Assembly (NCBI RefSeq): GCF_048544455.1
Contig: NC_133538.1
Location: forward strand, 437,408,311-437,472,310
Length of the DNA: 64,000 nucleotides
From: Silene latifolia
Lineage: Eukaryota > Streptophyta > Magnoliopsida > Caryophyllales > Caryophyllaceae
Direction: 5' to 3'
The notes under the pieces were generated by a model. That model saw nothing but the letters and a program-made list of their open reading frames with translations, searched no databases and was not told the DNA's origin. Position numbers and translations under genes: made by a program. Below are positions 1 through 11,614 of this stretch, piece after piece (position 1 is the stretch's first letter; every line of letters starts with the position of its first letter).

Positions 1-1430
1 TCTGCATGGTTAGTGACCACACAAATCCGCAGTGGCATAGAAAAACACGTAGGAATGCAAGCATATAAGCACATAAGCATGTGAGCAATTAGCATATAAG
101 CAACTAGCATGTAATATCTCACGTGAGGGGAGATTGGAGTTTCTAAAGTTTTGAAGCTTAATATTGAGCCTTGTTGCTTGTAGATCCGTGATTTGATAGA
201 TTGGAGACACGTGATCGTTATGACATTGACTCACACGGACGCATACTAACAGACTGACAAACAGACGGTCATGAACGTGATACAAACTCGGTATCGACAC
301 GACACGGGGGTGACTCTGATAGACTTTGCTTATGTGTGTGCAACTCCTTAGCCAAGAAAGGGTGACAACGCATATCAAATCCCTGGAGTAGAAGGTCCGC
401 TTAACTGGGGAAAGCGAATTGATTATCTTCTCCAGACACCTTTGCCTCCGTTTGTTCGCTTCAGAGCCCTTCTCGAGTTTTGATTATTCAGAGAGAGGAA
501 CCAAGACCTTGTCATCGTCCGAACCGAGCACTAGGCTAAAGGTGGTTTATTTTGAACTTTAGTTTGACTGAAGGGATGAAGGACGAGTAGCATCTTAGAA
601 GGGAAGCCCCCAGAGTTAGAAGATAGGAATTTGGCAAAAGGAAGCATTGGGTGATACATCCAAGAAGGAGCCCTCAGTAAAGAGGTGTAGCATTGAGCGT
701 GTGGCTGAGTGAGTTGGGAGCGGTGGATAAAGAAGGATGTGTGGTTGTGTAAGGGGTATGTGGTTGTATCCTTATTGGGGGGACTGTCTACGTATTCGCG
801 TATTTGCGAAATCAAACCAGATCGTAGTTCTTGGCAGGTGTGAAATGGGTTGCAAATTGAAGGTGTGAAAATTGAATGTGTGGGGGGGAGGGGGGGTTGT
901 GGTTGTGCCCTCGAAGGACTGCCTACGTATTCACGTGGTGTGAAATCAAACCAGATCGTAATTCTGTGTGTGTGTTGATAATTGATTTTGAGGTGTATGG
1001 TTGCCTCCTTGAAGGACTGTCTATGTATTCACGTAGTGTGAAACCAAACCAGATCGTAGTTCTGCGTGTATGTGCCTAAGCTAACTGTTAGGACCTTAAA
1101 GATGAGGGTCGCGTCAGTAAATGTCGTTTGGTGACTCGAAAACTAATTTGAGAGAATTCCTCTTTGATCATGAATCAAAGAGGTCTAATTTGTGAAAATG
1201 TTCCTTATCATGTTAACACACTAAAAGTAGACCCTAAGGGTAAATTGCGCATGTCTCGTTCTCGGTAGCAAAGCATTCGAGGACTCTGTATCTGGGTCAG
1301 GGTGAAAATGGCTTCGACATTATGGAATGTGGAGCCTGGTAATAATAGGTTTATTTGACAGATCTATACGTGGGTTCTAAGTACACAAAAATGTCGGTTG
1401 TGATGAAGTTGTATAATATTAAGGGGGAAA
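1..1430. other. Repetitive flank, no gene recognised
   Basis: No coding region is supported; the open frames here are short and match nothing I recognise. It contains runs of the short word GCATATAAGC and variants near 60-110 and a three-copy imperfect repeat between 781 and 1063 (separate entry). The composition is less AT-rich than the copia leaders further right. It is probably untranslated or LTR sequence of an old Ty3/gypsy element, possibly of the Tat/Ogre group, but that rests only on general resemblance. Confidence 0.35.
781..1063. repeat. Three-copy imperfect direct repeat
   Basis: Copies of about 50 bp begin at 781, 916 and 1014. Each starts GGACTGYCTAYGTATTC and ends near CAAACCAGATCGTA followed by TTCT. 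The gap between the two conserved halves differs between copies, and the spacing is irregular (135 and 98 bp). I recall similar GGACTGCCTACGTA words from plant gypsy non-coding regions, but this is from memory and not proof of family. Confidence 0.75.
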
Positions 1431-1643
1431 ATGGGTGTGACTGACACATGTTTCACTAGTTTATTAGCCTTAATAAACAACTTGCTTCCAGATGGTAATG
1501 TTCTTCCTGTTAGAACTTTTGACGCTAAGAAACTAATTAGAGACGTGGATATGAAATATGAGAAAATACATGCATGTTGTGGAAATAGGCCACCTACACG
1601 CCAATATGTGGACATGCAGGAGTCTAAAAGCCACGTTCGGTGA
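1431..1643 (+). pseudogene. CACTA (En/Spm) transposase fragment
   Basis: A short open frame of 70 codons. Residues about 10-49 resemble the N-terminal part of plant CACTA (En/Spm, TNP2-like) transposases: a leucine-rich stretch, then LLPDGNVLP, then DAKKLIRDV, then the hallmark KYEKIHAC. In the family this segment lies upstream of the catalytic transposase domain, which is absent here. Homology fades after residue 50. No CACTA terminal inverted repeats were recognised nearby, so it is an isolated fragment, either a relic or captured by another element. The KYEKIHAC match makes the family call fairly safe; its boundaries are not. Confidence 0.65.
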
Positions 1644-3236
1644 CGTAGAAATGCTCTCGACCAGATCGTTGTAGATCGGTCGGTTTCGTCTCAATGAAGG
1701 CCTCGAAATGATGCAGAGATGTTCGGAGTCGCCACCAAGCAATTATGGGATTTTTGAAAACCGTTCGAATACATTTGTACCTTGGTCAAACGAAGCAAAA
1801 AGCGGTGCTTGACATAAGTACTAAAGATAAGGACTCGTCAACCTTTAGCATCATATCTCTAGAATGACTCTTGTTGTCATGGATAAGGTCGGTCACTATC
1901 CAAAGTTTCTGAGTAAGGGGTGAGGGTACGTATTGGGAAGCTCTTTAATCGGACACCCAATCCCAGCCGCGTTAGCGGCCTCTATTGATCGATCATTGTT
2001 GTTTAAGTGCAAAATTTGATAAAACGGTTTAAATGCATGAATGTGCATCCTAAAGTTTAAGCTAACATGTGGGAGTTTTTTAAGTCGGTGGTTTATCCGA
2101 GTATCAAGTAATTGATGTCGAATTAGATTTAAGTTAATTTATATGTGAAGACGGAAATTAAACATCCATTTACCAAGTTTAGGTTATGGTGCTTAACACG
2201 ATCCATTCGTTTGAAAAAGAAGTGTGTTTAAATGACAAAGTGTCAAAATGTAAACTTGTCAATCTGATCCGTCATGTATTCGGGCTAACTGTAATCGAGA
2301 TCGTCTTAGACAAGTGCTAAAAAAATGAGGCAGAACAACATCAAGCAGCCCCATTGGGGCGCGAGCTATAAGGGCGATGCAAAGGGCTCTGCCCACGTTT
2401 TGAAAGGTGAAAATAGGCAGCCTCTAGAAGCGCGAGCCATGGGCCGATCTAAGAGGTGCCTCCTGGTTGTTAAAAAAGGTTGTTTAAAACCGTATTTGTG
2501 TTGAATGATTTGCAAGTGTTGTTTGCATGACTCAGAATAATTATCATTATATTAGTAATATTCGTCGTCGGATTCATATTTGCAAGCTTGAAAAGTATAG
2601 TTTACAAATAAATACGTAAAATGTGTGTGCTTAACCGTTTTATCACCGTACTCGAATTAAATCGACATGATATTTATTTTCACCGAGGGTGATATCCATT
2701 ATGGTTAAGACAAGGATGAAAATAAAATAAAATAAAGAGAAATGTTTGATATGAACTAAATATAAAATACCCTTTAAAGTGTAATTAACCAAATAATATC
2801 ACCGAAACACGGAATTAACCGCCATGGTATAAAGAACCAAGGGTGATTACGATTTATGGTTAAAAATGCTTATCATGAAAATGATTTGAAATGGTAAAAA
2901 CCGTTTTAAGAAAGACAAGGAAAAGGAAATAAAACATTGAGGAATGATGAACTCAAACACGTTGAGTTCTGACCTGAGAAGCCATATGAGGCGCGAGCCC
3001 CTAGGTGAGATAACAGGCTTATGTCTCAGGTTAAAACTCGGTTTTGGCTCGATCTCTCCAAGTTTCGAATTGTGTTATGCATGTTTTATTATGTTAAAGT
3101 CATGAAAACAATAAAAGGTCAAGGAAAAGGAAATTTGTGTTTTGTTCTATCTTAGGTTTTGTTAGGATATGTTTTGTGATTGCTCACTAAGTATTCCGTG
3201 TATACTTAGTATGTGGGTGTTATCTGGGGTCGGTTT
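1644..3236. other. Repetitive flank, likely gypsy LTR/UTR remnant
   Basis: No coding region is supported. Features visible are the phrase GGAGTCGCCACCAAG near 1726, a (G)GCGCGAGC word near 2359, 2431 and 2991, and AT-rich stretches. I associate such phrases with non-coding parts of Tat/Ogre-type gypsy elements, but no coding domain confirms it. The right edge at 3236 is where the Copia-2 3' LTR begins. Confidence 0.35.
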
Positions 3237-4113
3237 TGATAGTATTTTAGACCATATTAGACTATTCAAGTGATAATAAAATTACTTGTTAATTTTATTA
3301 GGTGGTCTAAAACTACAAGCATGCAAAGATAAATAAAGAAAAAAATATCCTTATATTGAAAATAGGCAATATGGGCACTATAAAAGGTCTCCTACCTTTT
3401 GTAGTTCTTGAGCTAAATGATGATGGATGATCCTCCTAGAACCTTAATCACCAAACTAGGTGATCTCCTTTGGATGCACCCAAGACGAGCCCAAAAAATA
3501 CTAATTTTACTAACTAGATAATATTAGTATTTAACTTTGTATATAACTACAAATATTATTACACTAATAATATTTAATTTATATTATAGTTTGTTGGTAT
3601 TTTGTGATGATTATAAGATGCGAATATGAGGTGATATTGAGGAAAAATTTGGTCTTAAACCTCAATATATGGGCCGGCCAAATAGAGGAATATAGAACAA
3701 ATTTTTCTTCAAATTTTCTATCATAAATGATGTTGCATGAGGTGGGTATTTATAGATCATAAAATGTAAAGAAATGAGGAACATTCCATGTGCTTCTTGT
3801 CAAAATAAGTTGACAAGTGTAGGACATAAAAGTCCCTTATAAAACCGGTCCATATGGACCTTATTTGGTCCATTTCAATTTCCGACATTTGTCCCACAAA
3901 TGCTTATATGTCTTATATTTAATTATCTTATATAATTAAATATTAATTTGATTATTTAACTATTAAATAATACAAACTAACAACTAATGACCACTTATAT
4001 ATTAAGTAATTATTAGACCATTTTATCAATATAAAATGTGTCTTATGAACCTTTATTAGCTAATTTTACAACCTCTTGTAAATATAAATAGCTAATTACC
4101 TCCGCCTCACAAC
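3237..4113 (-). mobile_element. Copia-2 3' LTR, left part
   Basis: Begins TGATAGTATTTTAGACC and is collinear with the Copia-3 LTR at 60687, which begins TGTTAGTTATTTAGACC, and shares phrases such as GGTGGTCTAAA and GATGATCCTCC. It is cut at 4113 by Copia-1 and resumes at 12889. Together the parts make about 1,289 bp, close to the 1,284 bp Copia-3 LTR. On the minus strand this left end is the U5 side. Confidence 0.85.
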
Positions 4114-5382
4114 TGTTAGAATATTAATCTCATTAATTTACATATTCATATATGTGACATTTTAATTTAGTCATAAAATTAAAACTAGATCTTATGCATG
4201 CAAACATAAATAAGATAAGAGAAGAAATCGTCACTTCTTACTATTGTAGTTTCGGATTTTGGGCACAAATGAGTTATCCTTCTCACTTGTTCTTGAGCTT
4301 CCTTATAATGGATAAACAAGGATCCAAAATAGAATCCCTCCCAAAAGTGAATACCCAAGGTGTAACTCTTAATAATTTACAATGCTATGAACTAGTAATG
4401 TTATTAATCTTGCTTAAAAATAACCCAAAATATTATTTTACTCTCTTATTTATTCGGCCAAGAGAAGGGAAGAAATGGAGTAATTTTCTCTCTAAAATTT
4501 CTATAAGTTTTAGATGATCAAAAGAATGAATGAATCACACTAGTAATTGTAGTGTATATTAGAAAAATAGAGTAAAAACCCTTGGCTTTTACCATGCAAA
4601 AACCGGTTGGAGAGGAGGAGGATGCTCAATGCATGAGCAAGTTTTTCTAACCAAGAAATCATAGGTATGCATGGCTATATTAGGTTGTAATCATCATGTT
4701 TTCCACTTAAAAATAATTAACACAATTTAAACCTAATAGAATCCATCCATTTTCGGCACATTTATAAAATGGGAAGTCCGTTTTATTTTTTGTCATTTGT
4801 CAATTGTGACATGTTACTAGTCATGTGTAATTGTAATGTATTTTTAACATATTAAAAATCAATGTATTAATAAAAATACGTCATGTGCAAAATCGACTTA
4901 GTAATTCATAATTACTTGTACCAAAACGGTTTATCAATTATAAATCACAACGTCTTGTATTTATAATAAATTATTCATTCAGTTTCAATTGTTTCGTAAA
5001 CAATAATTTTATCTAATTAATAAAATAATTTGATTACTTAGACCGTATCTTATTTAATTGAATTACAATAAGACACGTCAATAATACTCACAAAATCGTC
5101 CGTCAATTTTAAGTAATTTAATTAACCCGTATCGACATACGATCAATTAAATAATCAATTAAGAGTGTCACCCTTTAGGTATGACCTAAGGGGATCAACT
5201 GATCACCACCGTCGCACGACAGTAATGTCAAACTCTAGTCAGCCAATCTTTACCGATATGTGTGGACCAGTTGACTGTAAAATATTACATCCGACATGTA
5301 TTCTTAAAATGAGATTTAAACATGTGATCATCATGATCGACAGTTGTGATCGCATTATTGTCGGAGGACACATATTCCAACA
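4114..5382 (-). mobile_element. Copia-1 3' LTR
   Basis: 1,269 bp, TG...CA termini. Its right part (about 5163-5382) shares a block with the Copia-2 and Copia-3 LTRs: GGGATCAACTGATCACC, the CGCACGACAGTAATGTC phrase, and the terminal CCAACA. On the minus strand this is the start of U3. Open frames inside it are not supported as genes. Confidence 0.92.
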
Positions 5383-5396
5383 ATCTGCCACTTGTC
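5383..5396 (-). other. Copia-1 polypurine tract
   Basis: On the minus strand, AGGACAAGTGGCAGAT sits directly against the LTR start TGTTGG. The family form seen in Copia-2 and Copia-3 is AAGTGGGAGAT, so one G has become C here. This is the expected primer for plus-strand synthesis. Confidence 0.75.
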
Positions 5397-8300
5397 CTCG
5401 ACAAGTGTGCGTCACAAATTCTCTTGTCCTATTACTATCTCCCACTCAATGCAAGGTGTCTTTCGGGTCGTACTTGCAAGTGATCATATCAAGAGTGGTT
5501 TCCTCGATCTGGAGAATAACAGATTGACCGAAATTATCTACCATAGATACCTTCCAAGCGTGGCCACGCATTTCCAGTTCATTACTCCTCGGGTGGCCCT
5601 GAGATATTGTTATAACCCTGATAAGGGGTGGACAATTCCTATCACACATATTCCCTTCGACTAGCCACAGCCATCATAACCCAAAATATGCCCATTTAGC
5701 CCCATTTACGAAGGTCATAGTAACATAAATCAAAGTTAATCTGAAACTGTGCCACCTTAGGCGAACAGTCTTTATTCAAAAGAATCGACTCATTAGAATA
5801 CTACAGTAGCTCTCGCCACGACCAGGTTATATAAATTTGCCAGAACTCTATAAGCGGTCATTATCCCGAAAAAGTGTTCCTAACAGTCTGCCTATGTGAT
5901 CGACTAGTCATTCTTATATGACTCTATGGCACTTGAACTTGCCATCAATCGCATCACACTCTAGTCACTTCGAGACGACACCTCATATAAGTGGCTATGG
6001 GCGAATACAATGCTAATCTGTGTTCACTTTAACGGGGTTCAATTGTCTCTACAACCCGTTTTGATGTAACAAAGTATAAGGTGAGTTAACAGTAACTTAA
6101 ACGACAAAAGTCGACATCACATTCGGGTAGTCAATACGATATTACCACCTTGTGATGTATATTGTAAGTGTGTAAACACTAGTCATTTGCAACATGAGTT
6201 TAACACACCATGTGTCCATGTGTTTAAACTCTTGAATTGCATTTTCCTCTATTTTCATGTTTGTCTCACATAGCATGAATCTTACCAAATACATATCTAG
6301 TTTCCCAAACTAGGTACAGGTTCTTTACTTTGAGAGAACTTTCTTGTTGTTTATCGCATAACAAACGAATTATGGTGGACGACATAACTTGCACTAGTCA
6401 AGTGTTCTTTCAACTCATAATGTACTAGGTATATGTTTTGTAAGATCTTGCAACAATTGTCAAGATGATTAGCCTAACGCTTCTCATAAGTCCTATCAAT
6501 TTTGAAAATACTAGTTTTGAGTAACTTCTTACTATAACCAAGTATCTTCTCAAACTTTTTATTTCTCTTTTTAGCTTAAATAACTTAGGATTTTCATAAA
6601 TCCTTACGCATTTTCGAACTTCAATATGTGGAACTTCTTGTCACATAAGCGAGTGTTCTGTCAAACAATAGAATAGCTCATTAGTTCTTCTCGAGAATTC
6701 ATGACGATTCTTCTATGGCTTACCAATGACTCATCATGCTCTTAAGCATATGATTCATTATTGGACATGTTCATGATTATTCTAATGGCGGAAACATTAG
6801 TAATCTTTAATCATGTGATCAACCATTCTTAGGTTCAATGAATGACCATGACTGCTTATGGTAATTCCATTTTCATAGATAAGAATAACCTACGTTTCTC
6901 GTTGATTTGATGTGCATATCTCAATGTCAATCCAACACCCATGACATGATTGGATTCATCTAAGTCCATTTTCATCCAGAATTGAAAACTCAAATACTTC
7001 TTTGTGAAGATAGTACTAGCTCGTCATTCTCAATGAGTAATGAGTTATAAATTTCACAAGATGATAGCTCCCACTAAATTTCATGTCTTCACATGATAAT
7101 TTCAAACTCCCACTCAATTCCACATGTTTTGTAATTGACTAATCAATCGAAACATTTCAAGAATTGAAATACATTTTGCTTTGCCAAGTTATTAAGATAA
7201 AACCATATATGTTCCCAACATATCTTTTCAAAATACCTATTTTGAAAAGGCTTCAATCTTAAACTTATGGAAAGAGATTTTAATCTCTAACTCATTCATT
7301 TTTATAATGATGCGTAACAATGTCATTATTTAAATGTGAAATACCATTTAATATACGTCCTTCTCAAAATACCCCTTTTGGAAGGAGGTTGAACCATTTC
7401 ATTTTCATAATAAGGTTAAGTAATGACACTAGCGTGGTTAACAATTAACTTAGCTCTTGTAGACATCGGCATATCTTTCTTTGCAACTTTTAATCATAAA
7501 TCTCATTTATTTTCAAGGATGCAACTTTGTTCAATTTAGGCTCTTAAGTAAATATCAATATTGAAACTTTATTTATATCTAGGTCATAAACTAGCAAATT
7601 CTCTTGTCGAGACTTTTCCTTAGTCATTTTCTTTCAAAACTTTCTTTTAGTGTCCTCGTGTAGTTATCTTAAGAACATGTTCTTTAGATTACTTCACTTG
7701 GTCTCTTTTGTCATGTAGATCTCATCTATTCGAGACCATAGATCTCATCTATTCGTGTATACTATCTATTTAGGTATACAAATCATTCTTTCTTTCGTAG
7801 ATCTCATTTACTCAAGCATACAAATTATTCTTTGTATTCATTGTGTCGTCTTTGTGTCGTCATTTTTCTCCCACTCTATCTGTAGAATAAATACACTAGA
7901 TATTCAAAGATAGATATATGAGACACAAATAATGATTTTTGAAGTAGAAGGAGGACTATCTCATAGATTGACTAATAGATTTTAGATTTTGATGGGTGTA
8001 CTTGGTAATTGACATCCCTTTAGAAGAGTTCATCAACTGAACATCACTTTATGATTGATCATACACAAGCCTTAAGCTTGTGGACATATAATGAATCCCA
8101 TCATTATAGTTGTCTATTGGATCACATTAAGTAGATGATCATATGTTTCTATGTGCAAGCATATAAAGACGAATTTTTAGAACAAACAAATACGATAAAA
8201 GGGGTGACTTGGGTTGCAAGCCAAGCCACCATAATCCAAAATACAACCATTGTTTAGAAAGGATTAACCATTTCCATGTCGAACACGGAAATCAAAATTG

Positions 8301-8507
8301 TTCTAAAATTCATATTAAAATAAAGACAATAATAAATGCCAAGCTTCATCGGTAGCTACTCCTAGCTCCTTCATGATTTCTCAAGCTTGCTTCTCTTTTC
8401 CCTTGTCTTTGCTTGGAGGAGGCCCTATTTACAATAAAAGGGGATACATTATCACAACTTTATATCAAAATAACATAGTTGAATTAGAAACATAAAAGAA
8501 AGGATAG
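5397..8507 (-). pseudogene. Decayed pol and 3' UTR of Copia-1
   Basis: About 3.1 kb with no usable frame on the minus strand. The first 700 bp match the Copia-2 3' UTR by eye (phrases such as TCTCCCACTCAATGCAAG and GTGATCATATCA). Further right, isolated phrases resemble Copia-2 pol DNA. GCTCCCACTAAATTTCAT near 7066 matches a phrase at about 15081 in the RT region, and TTCTCCCACTCTATCTGTAGA near 7867 matches about 15840 at the integrase-RT junction. Their order agrees with Copia-2. I read this as a pol gene eroded past recognition while gag was kept. The alternative is unrelated filler with chance matches. Confidence 0.55.
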
Positions 8508-9386
8508 TCATTTACTTACTGGAGTGATCTTTCCAGCTTTGATGTCACCAAGATACTTGGAACAATTCCTCTTCCAATGTCCAACACCATTACAATAATG
8601 GAATTTATCAAGAGGACCCTTCTTGGTTTTGGAAGTGCTAGCTTCAAAAGTCTTAGCCTTGGTGGACATGGGAGCTTGCCTCTTACCCTTTTTCCCATTC
8701 TTCTTGAACTTCCCCTTGCTCTTAGTGCTTATATTAAGCACATCCTTAGGTGGGTTAACATTTAGCCCCATGTCTCTTTCGGCTTGCACAAGTAACTTGT
8801 ACAACTCTTCAAGAGACACGTCCTTGTCTTGCATATTGAAATTCACTCGGAATTGTACATATGCTTTGACCTTGGATAAGGAGTGTAGAATCCTATCTAC
8901 AATGAGCTCCTTGGGGATTTCAACCTTTTGAATCTTCAAAGTCTCGACTAGCTCCAACAATTTGAGCACGTGAGGGCTAACCTTTTGGCCCTCCTTGAAA
9001 TCGAGATCAAAGAATGCCGAGGCCGCCTCATATTGGACGATCCTCGGTGTTTGTGAAAACATTGTCACAAGTTTGGAATAGATTTCATTAGCGGTGCCCA
9101 TTTTAAAGGCTCTCCTTTGGAGATCCGCCTCCATAGCAAAAATCAACACATTTTTCATAGCGACGGACTCTTTGTGGTAAGCCTCATATACTTCCCTAGT
9201 GGCGGCACTCGACCTAGCATTAGGTTCGGGTGGAGAGGCCTCGGTGAGATAACGAAGCTTGTCGTCACCTTGGGCGGCTAATTTGAGTTGGGCATCCCAA
9301 TCGGAGAAATTTGACCCATTCTTTTCAAGTTTACAACGATCCATGAAGGATCGGAGCCATGAAACATTAGTGAGAGGTGCGGCCAT
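8508..9386 (-). CDS. gag: Copia-1 gag protein
   Basis: An intact 292-codon frame starting at an ATG just inside the leader. It encodes a Ty1/copia gag: an N-terminal region with NGSNFSDWD (about residues 23-31), the central UBN2-type gag fold with LRYL and TMFSQTPRIVQYEA, then a basic Lys-rich tail and a zinc-knuckle region near residue 263. The protein would form virus-like particles around the RNA. The knuckle is damaged: the CX2CX3GHX4C pattern keeps the last three ligands (YCNGVGHWKRNC), but the first cysteine is replaced, reading FHYC. The homologous Copia-2 knuckle is complete. The frame stops soon after the knuckle instead of entering a protease, so it is a gag-only gene. It is the only undamaged gag frame in the window. 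Confidence 0.88.
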   Translation of the reverse strand: MAAPLTNVSWLRSFMDRCKLEKNGSNFSDWDAQLKLAAQGDDKLRYLTEASPPEPNARSSAATREVYEAYHKESVAMKNVLIFAMEADLQRRAFKMGTANEIYSKLVTMFSQTPRIVQYEAASAFFDLDFKEGQKVSPHVLKLLELVETLKIQKVEIPKELIVDRILHSLSKVKAYVQFRVNFNMQDKDVSLEELYKLLVQAERDMGLNVNPPKDVLNISTKSKGKFKKNGKKGKRQAPMSTKAKTFEASTSKTKKGPLDKFHYCNGVGHWKRNCSKYLGDIKAGKITPVSK

Positions 9387-11599
9387 TTGTTATGAGAAAT
9401 AAAAGTGGTCTACAAAACAAAAATAGAAGGAATAAAACACTTGTCGTTTTAAAATAATAATAACACTCGTAAATTTTAATTTAAACAAGTTTTATTTGCA
9501 TTATCTAGTGACCTCTACCCAACTTGATAAATGATTCCAAGACCCAAATTCATATTAACTTGGGGTACGGTGTGCCGAAATACCCTTTATTAACATAACT
9601 CGGTGGATTAACTCTTTAATCGATTCTACTTTTAGAACTCTTGGTCGATAAAATTACATTAATATTTATCTCTAGCCCGAAACACATCCAGAAATCGTCG
9701 TGAATACTTTCGTTGAGTTCAATCCAAATTTCGAATAAATGTGTCCATGATCCAAATTCATATTAACTTAGGGCACGGTGTGCCGAAATACCCTTTATTA
9801 ACATAAATTCGGTGGATAGACATTTATCACCCACTTCCCCTACGTAGCAAGGTTTGTACCCTGGTAAGGCCGAGTGCACTCCCTCACGAAATAGGTTTTC
9901 ATGGTTTCTACTTTTTGGTAAGGCTAAGTCTCAATTGTTTATTTTAGCGAGAGGTCATGTCAATTTATTATGTATCACGTTTTAAGTGAACTAAAGCGGT
10001 GAATTACGATAATTATAATTGACACGGTCGATAAACTCGATTTAAAATGCATGTTTAGTTATGGCGATTTAGCGATGCATGCAACATATAAATAAAATGC
10101 AAAGCATAAAAATAAAATCCTAGTATGGCCTTCCTAAAATAGTAAATCTAACAAAATATTACAAATTCGGAAACCAACTTCTTTGGTCCCTTGAACTTCG
10201 GTCTTGGCACACACTTCAAGGCAACACTTTCTTTAATGGACCGCCTTCACGAATGGCACCGTCTTCAAGGAACTCCGGAATAAATAAATTACATAATGAA
10301 TTACATAATTTCCTATTATACATTTGTAATTAAAATAAAATAAATCTATTAAATTACAAAATGGTGATACGAGATCACAATAATTACAACCGAATCGATA
10401 TTCCCATACATTTCGGGTAATACCAATTAAAACTAAGGCCATACTAAGTAAAATTACATAATTCAAAAATTACATAAAATTAAAATATGACAATCATAAA
10501 TAAAATGCAGCATTATAATATGTATGAACATGCTAAATTTTATGCTAAATCGCCTTTAAAGAGCCAATATCGTATATTAATAGGTTTTTACGGATTTGCG
10601 TGATTTAACCTTTTAAAATCACAATAATTTCATAAATTCATATTTATGTACAAGTTAATTACCCTAAACATATTAGGACTCAAAATTAGTCTCCACTAAC
10701 ATTTTGACAATAATTAACCTTCATTTCTTAATATTGTTACCTAAAAATTACAAAATTGCTATAAACCTTAAATTAAATCATAAAAATTTCAAATAAATTC
10801 AAAATTTGAAATTTAAACTCATGAACATTCTGGAAAAATTACCATGACACTCATAATGTTCAAAACTTAGGTTAAAAATTTCGAAAATTTATCGAGAAAA
10901 ACAATATTGCGATTTATCGATTTTAACAATTATGACCCTAAAAATATGAGAAAAATTATATTCATCAACTTTTCACTTTTAGATCTGAAATATATGATAA
11001 AATGCAACATGTGACGTTTTTCCTTAGTCATGAAGTATGTTTTAGCATTATTATTAATTATAGTTACTATTTATGCAATTTTTCATCAAAAATTCATAAA
11101 TCATGTATAAAGATTTCAGTATAGCCAAATATTTCACACACATCTTGTAAAATTGCATGTGACAACATACTAAATTTCCAAGACCAGATTCGAAATATAA
11201 CTCATATTAACCTATTTACCCATTTAAATACGATTTTAACTTGATAAATCCATATTTCGAGCAAAACAACTCATTTTATCATGAAAATTTACAGGCCATC
11301 AGTAGATAATATATGTGAAAACATATCCAAAAACCACTAAAAAAATCGAAGTTTAGCTATTTGTTCGTCCAAAAATGACATTTTTATCATAAAAATCACA
11401 TTTTAATGCCAATATTATTTAAAATGAACAATAAAATCCATAAATAAACCAAAATATCCCAAATACATTTTAGGACCAGAAAATTTAACATGCAAATAAA
11501 TTTCGTGACATATCATAATAAGCACAAATTTACAAGTTTTGTTTGTTAATTAGATTAACTCGGAAAAACAATAAACCGATTTGCATGCAAATAACCTAA
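9387..11599 (-). other. Copia-1 5' leader
   Basis: About 2.2 kb of AT-rich non-coding DNA between primer site and gag. It is collinear in places with the Copia-2 leader (41674-43185), for example around GGTAAGGC and TTTAAGTGAACTAAA. It holds a paired hairpin motif close to gag (separate entry). No gene is seen. Confidence 0.7.
9562..9786 (-). promoter_or_regulatory. Paired hairpin motif in Copia-1 leader
   Basis: Two copies of a GGCAC-GGT-GTGCC inverted repeat occur at about 9564-9576 (first arm GGTAC, a wobble) and 9772-9784 (perfect arms). Each is followed by GAAATACCCTTTATTAACAT. In the RNA (minus strand) each would fold as GGCAC-ACC-GTGCC. They lie roughly 180 and 390 nt upstream of the gag ATG. 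The Copia-2 leader has the same paired arrangement. Position and pairing suggest a packaging or dimerisation signal, which is inference. Confidence 0.5.
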
Positions 11600-11612
11600 G
11601 GCTCTGATACCA
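11600..11612 (-). other. Copia-1 primer-binding site (initiator tRNA-Met)
   Basis: On the minus strand TGGTATCAGAGCC follows the 5' LTR after a 2-nt spacer. It is complementary to the 3' end of plant initiator tRNA-Met, the usual primer of Ty1/copia elements. It fixes the orientation. Confidence 0.92.
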
Positions 11613-11614
11613 CT

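Noticed and set aside
10..815. Minus-strand open frames of 94-122 codons in the left flank
   Set aside because: No recognisable domain, no conserved copy elsewhere in the window, and composition as expected by chance.
4194..5664. Several 67-120-codon frames inside and next to the Copia-1 LTR
   Set aside because: They lie in LTR or UTR sequence; frames overlapping on both strands and differing between the two LTR copies argue against genes.
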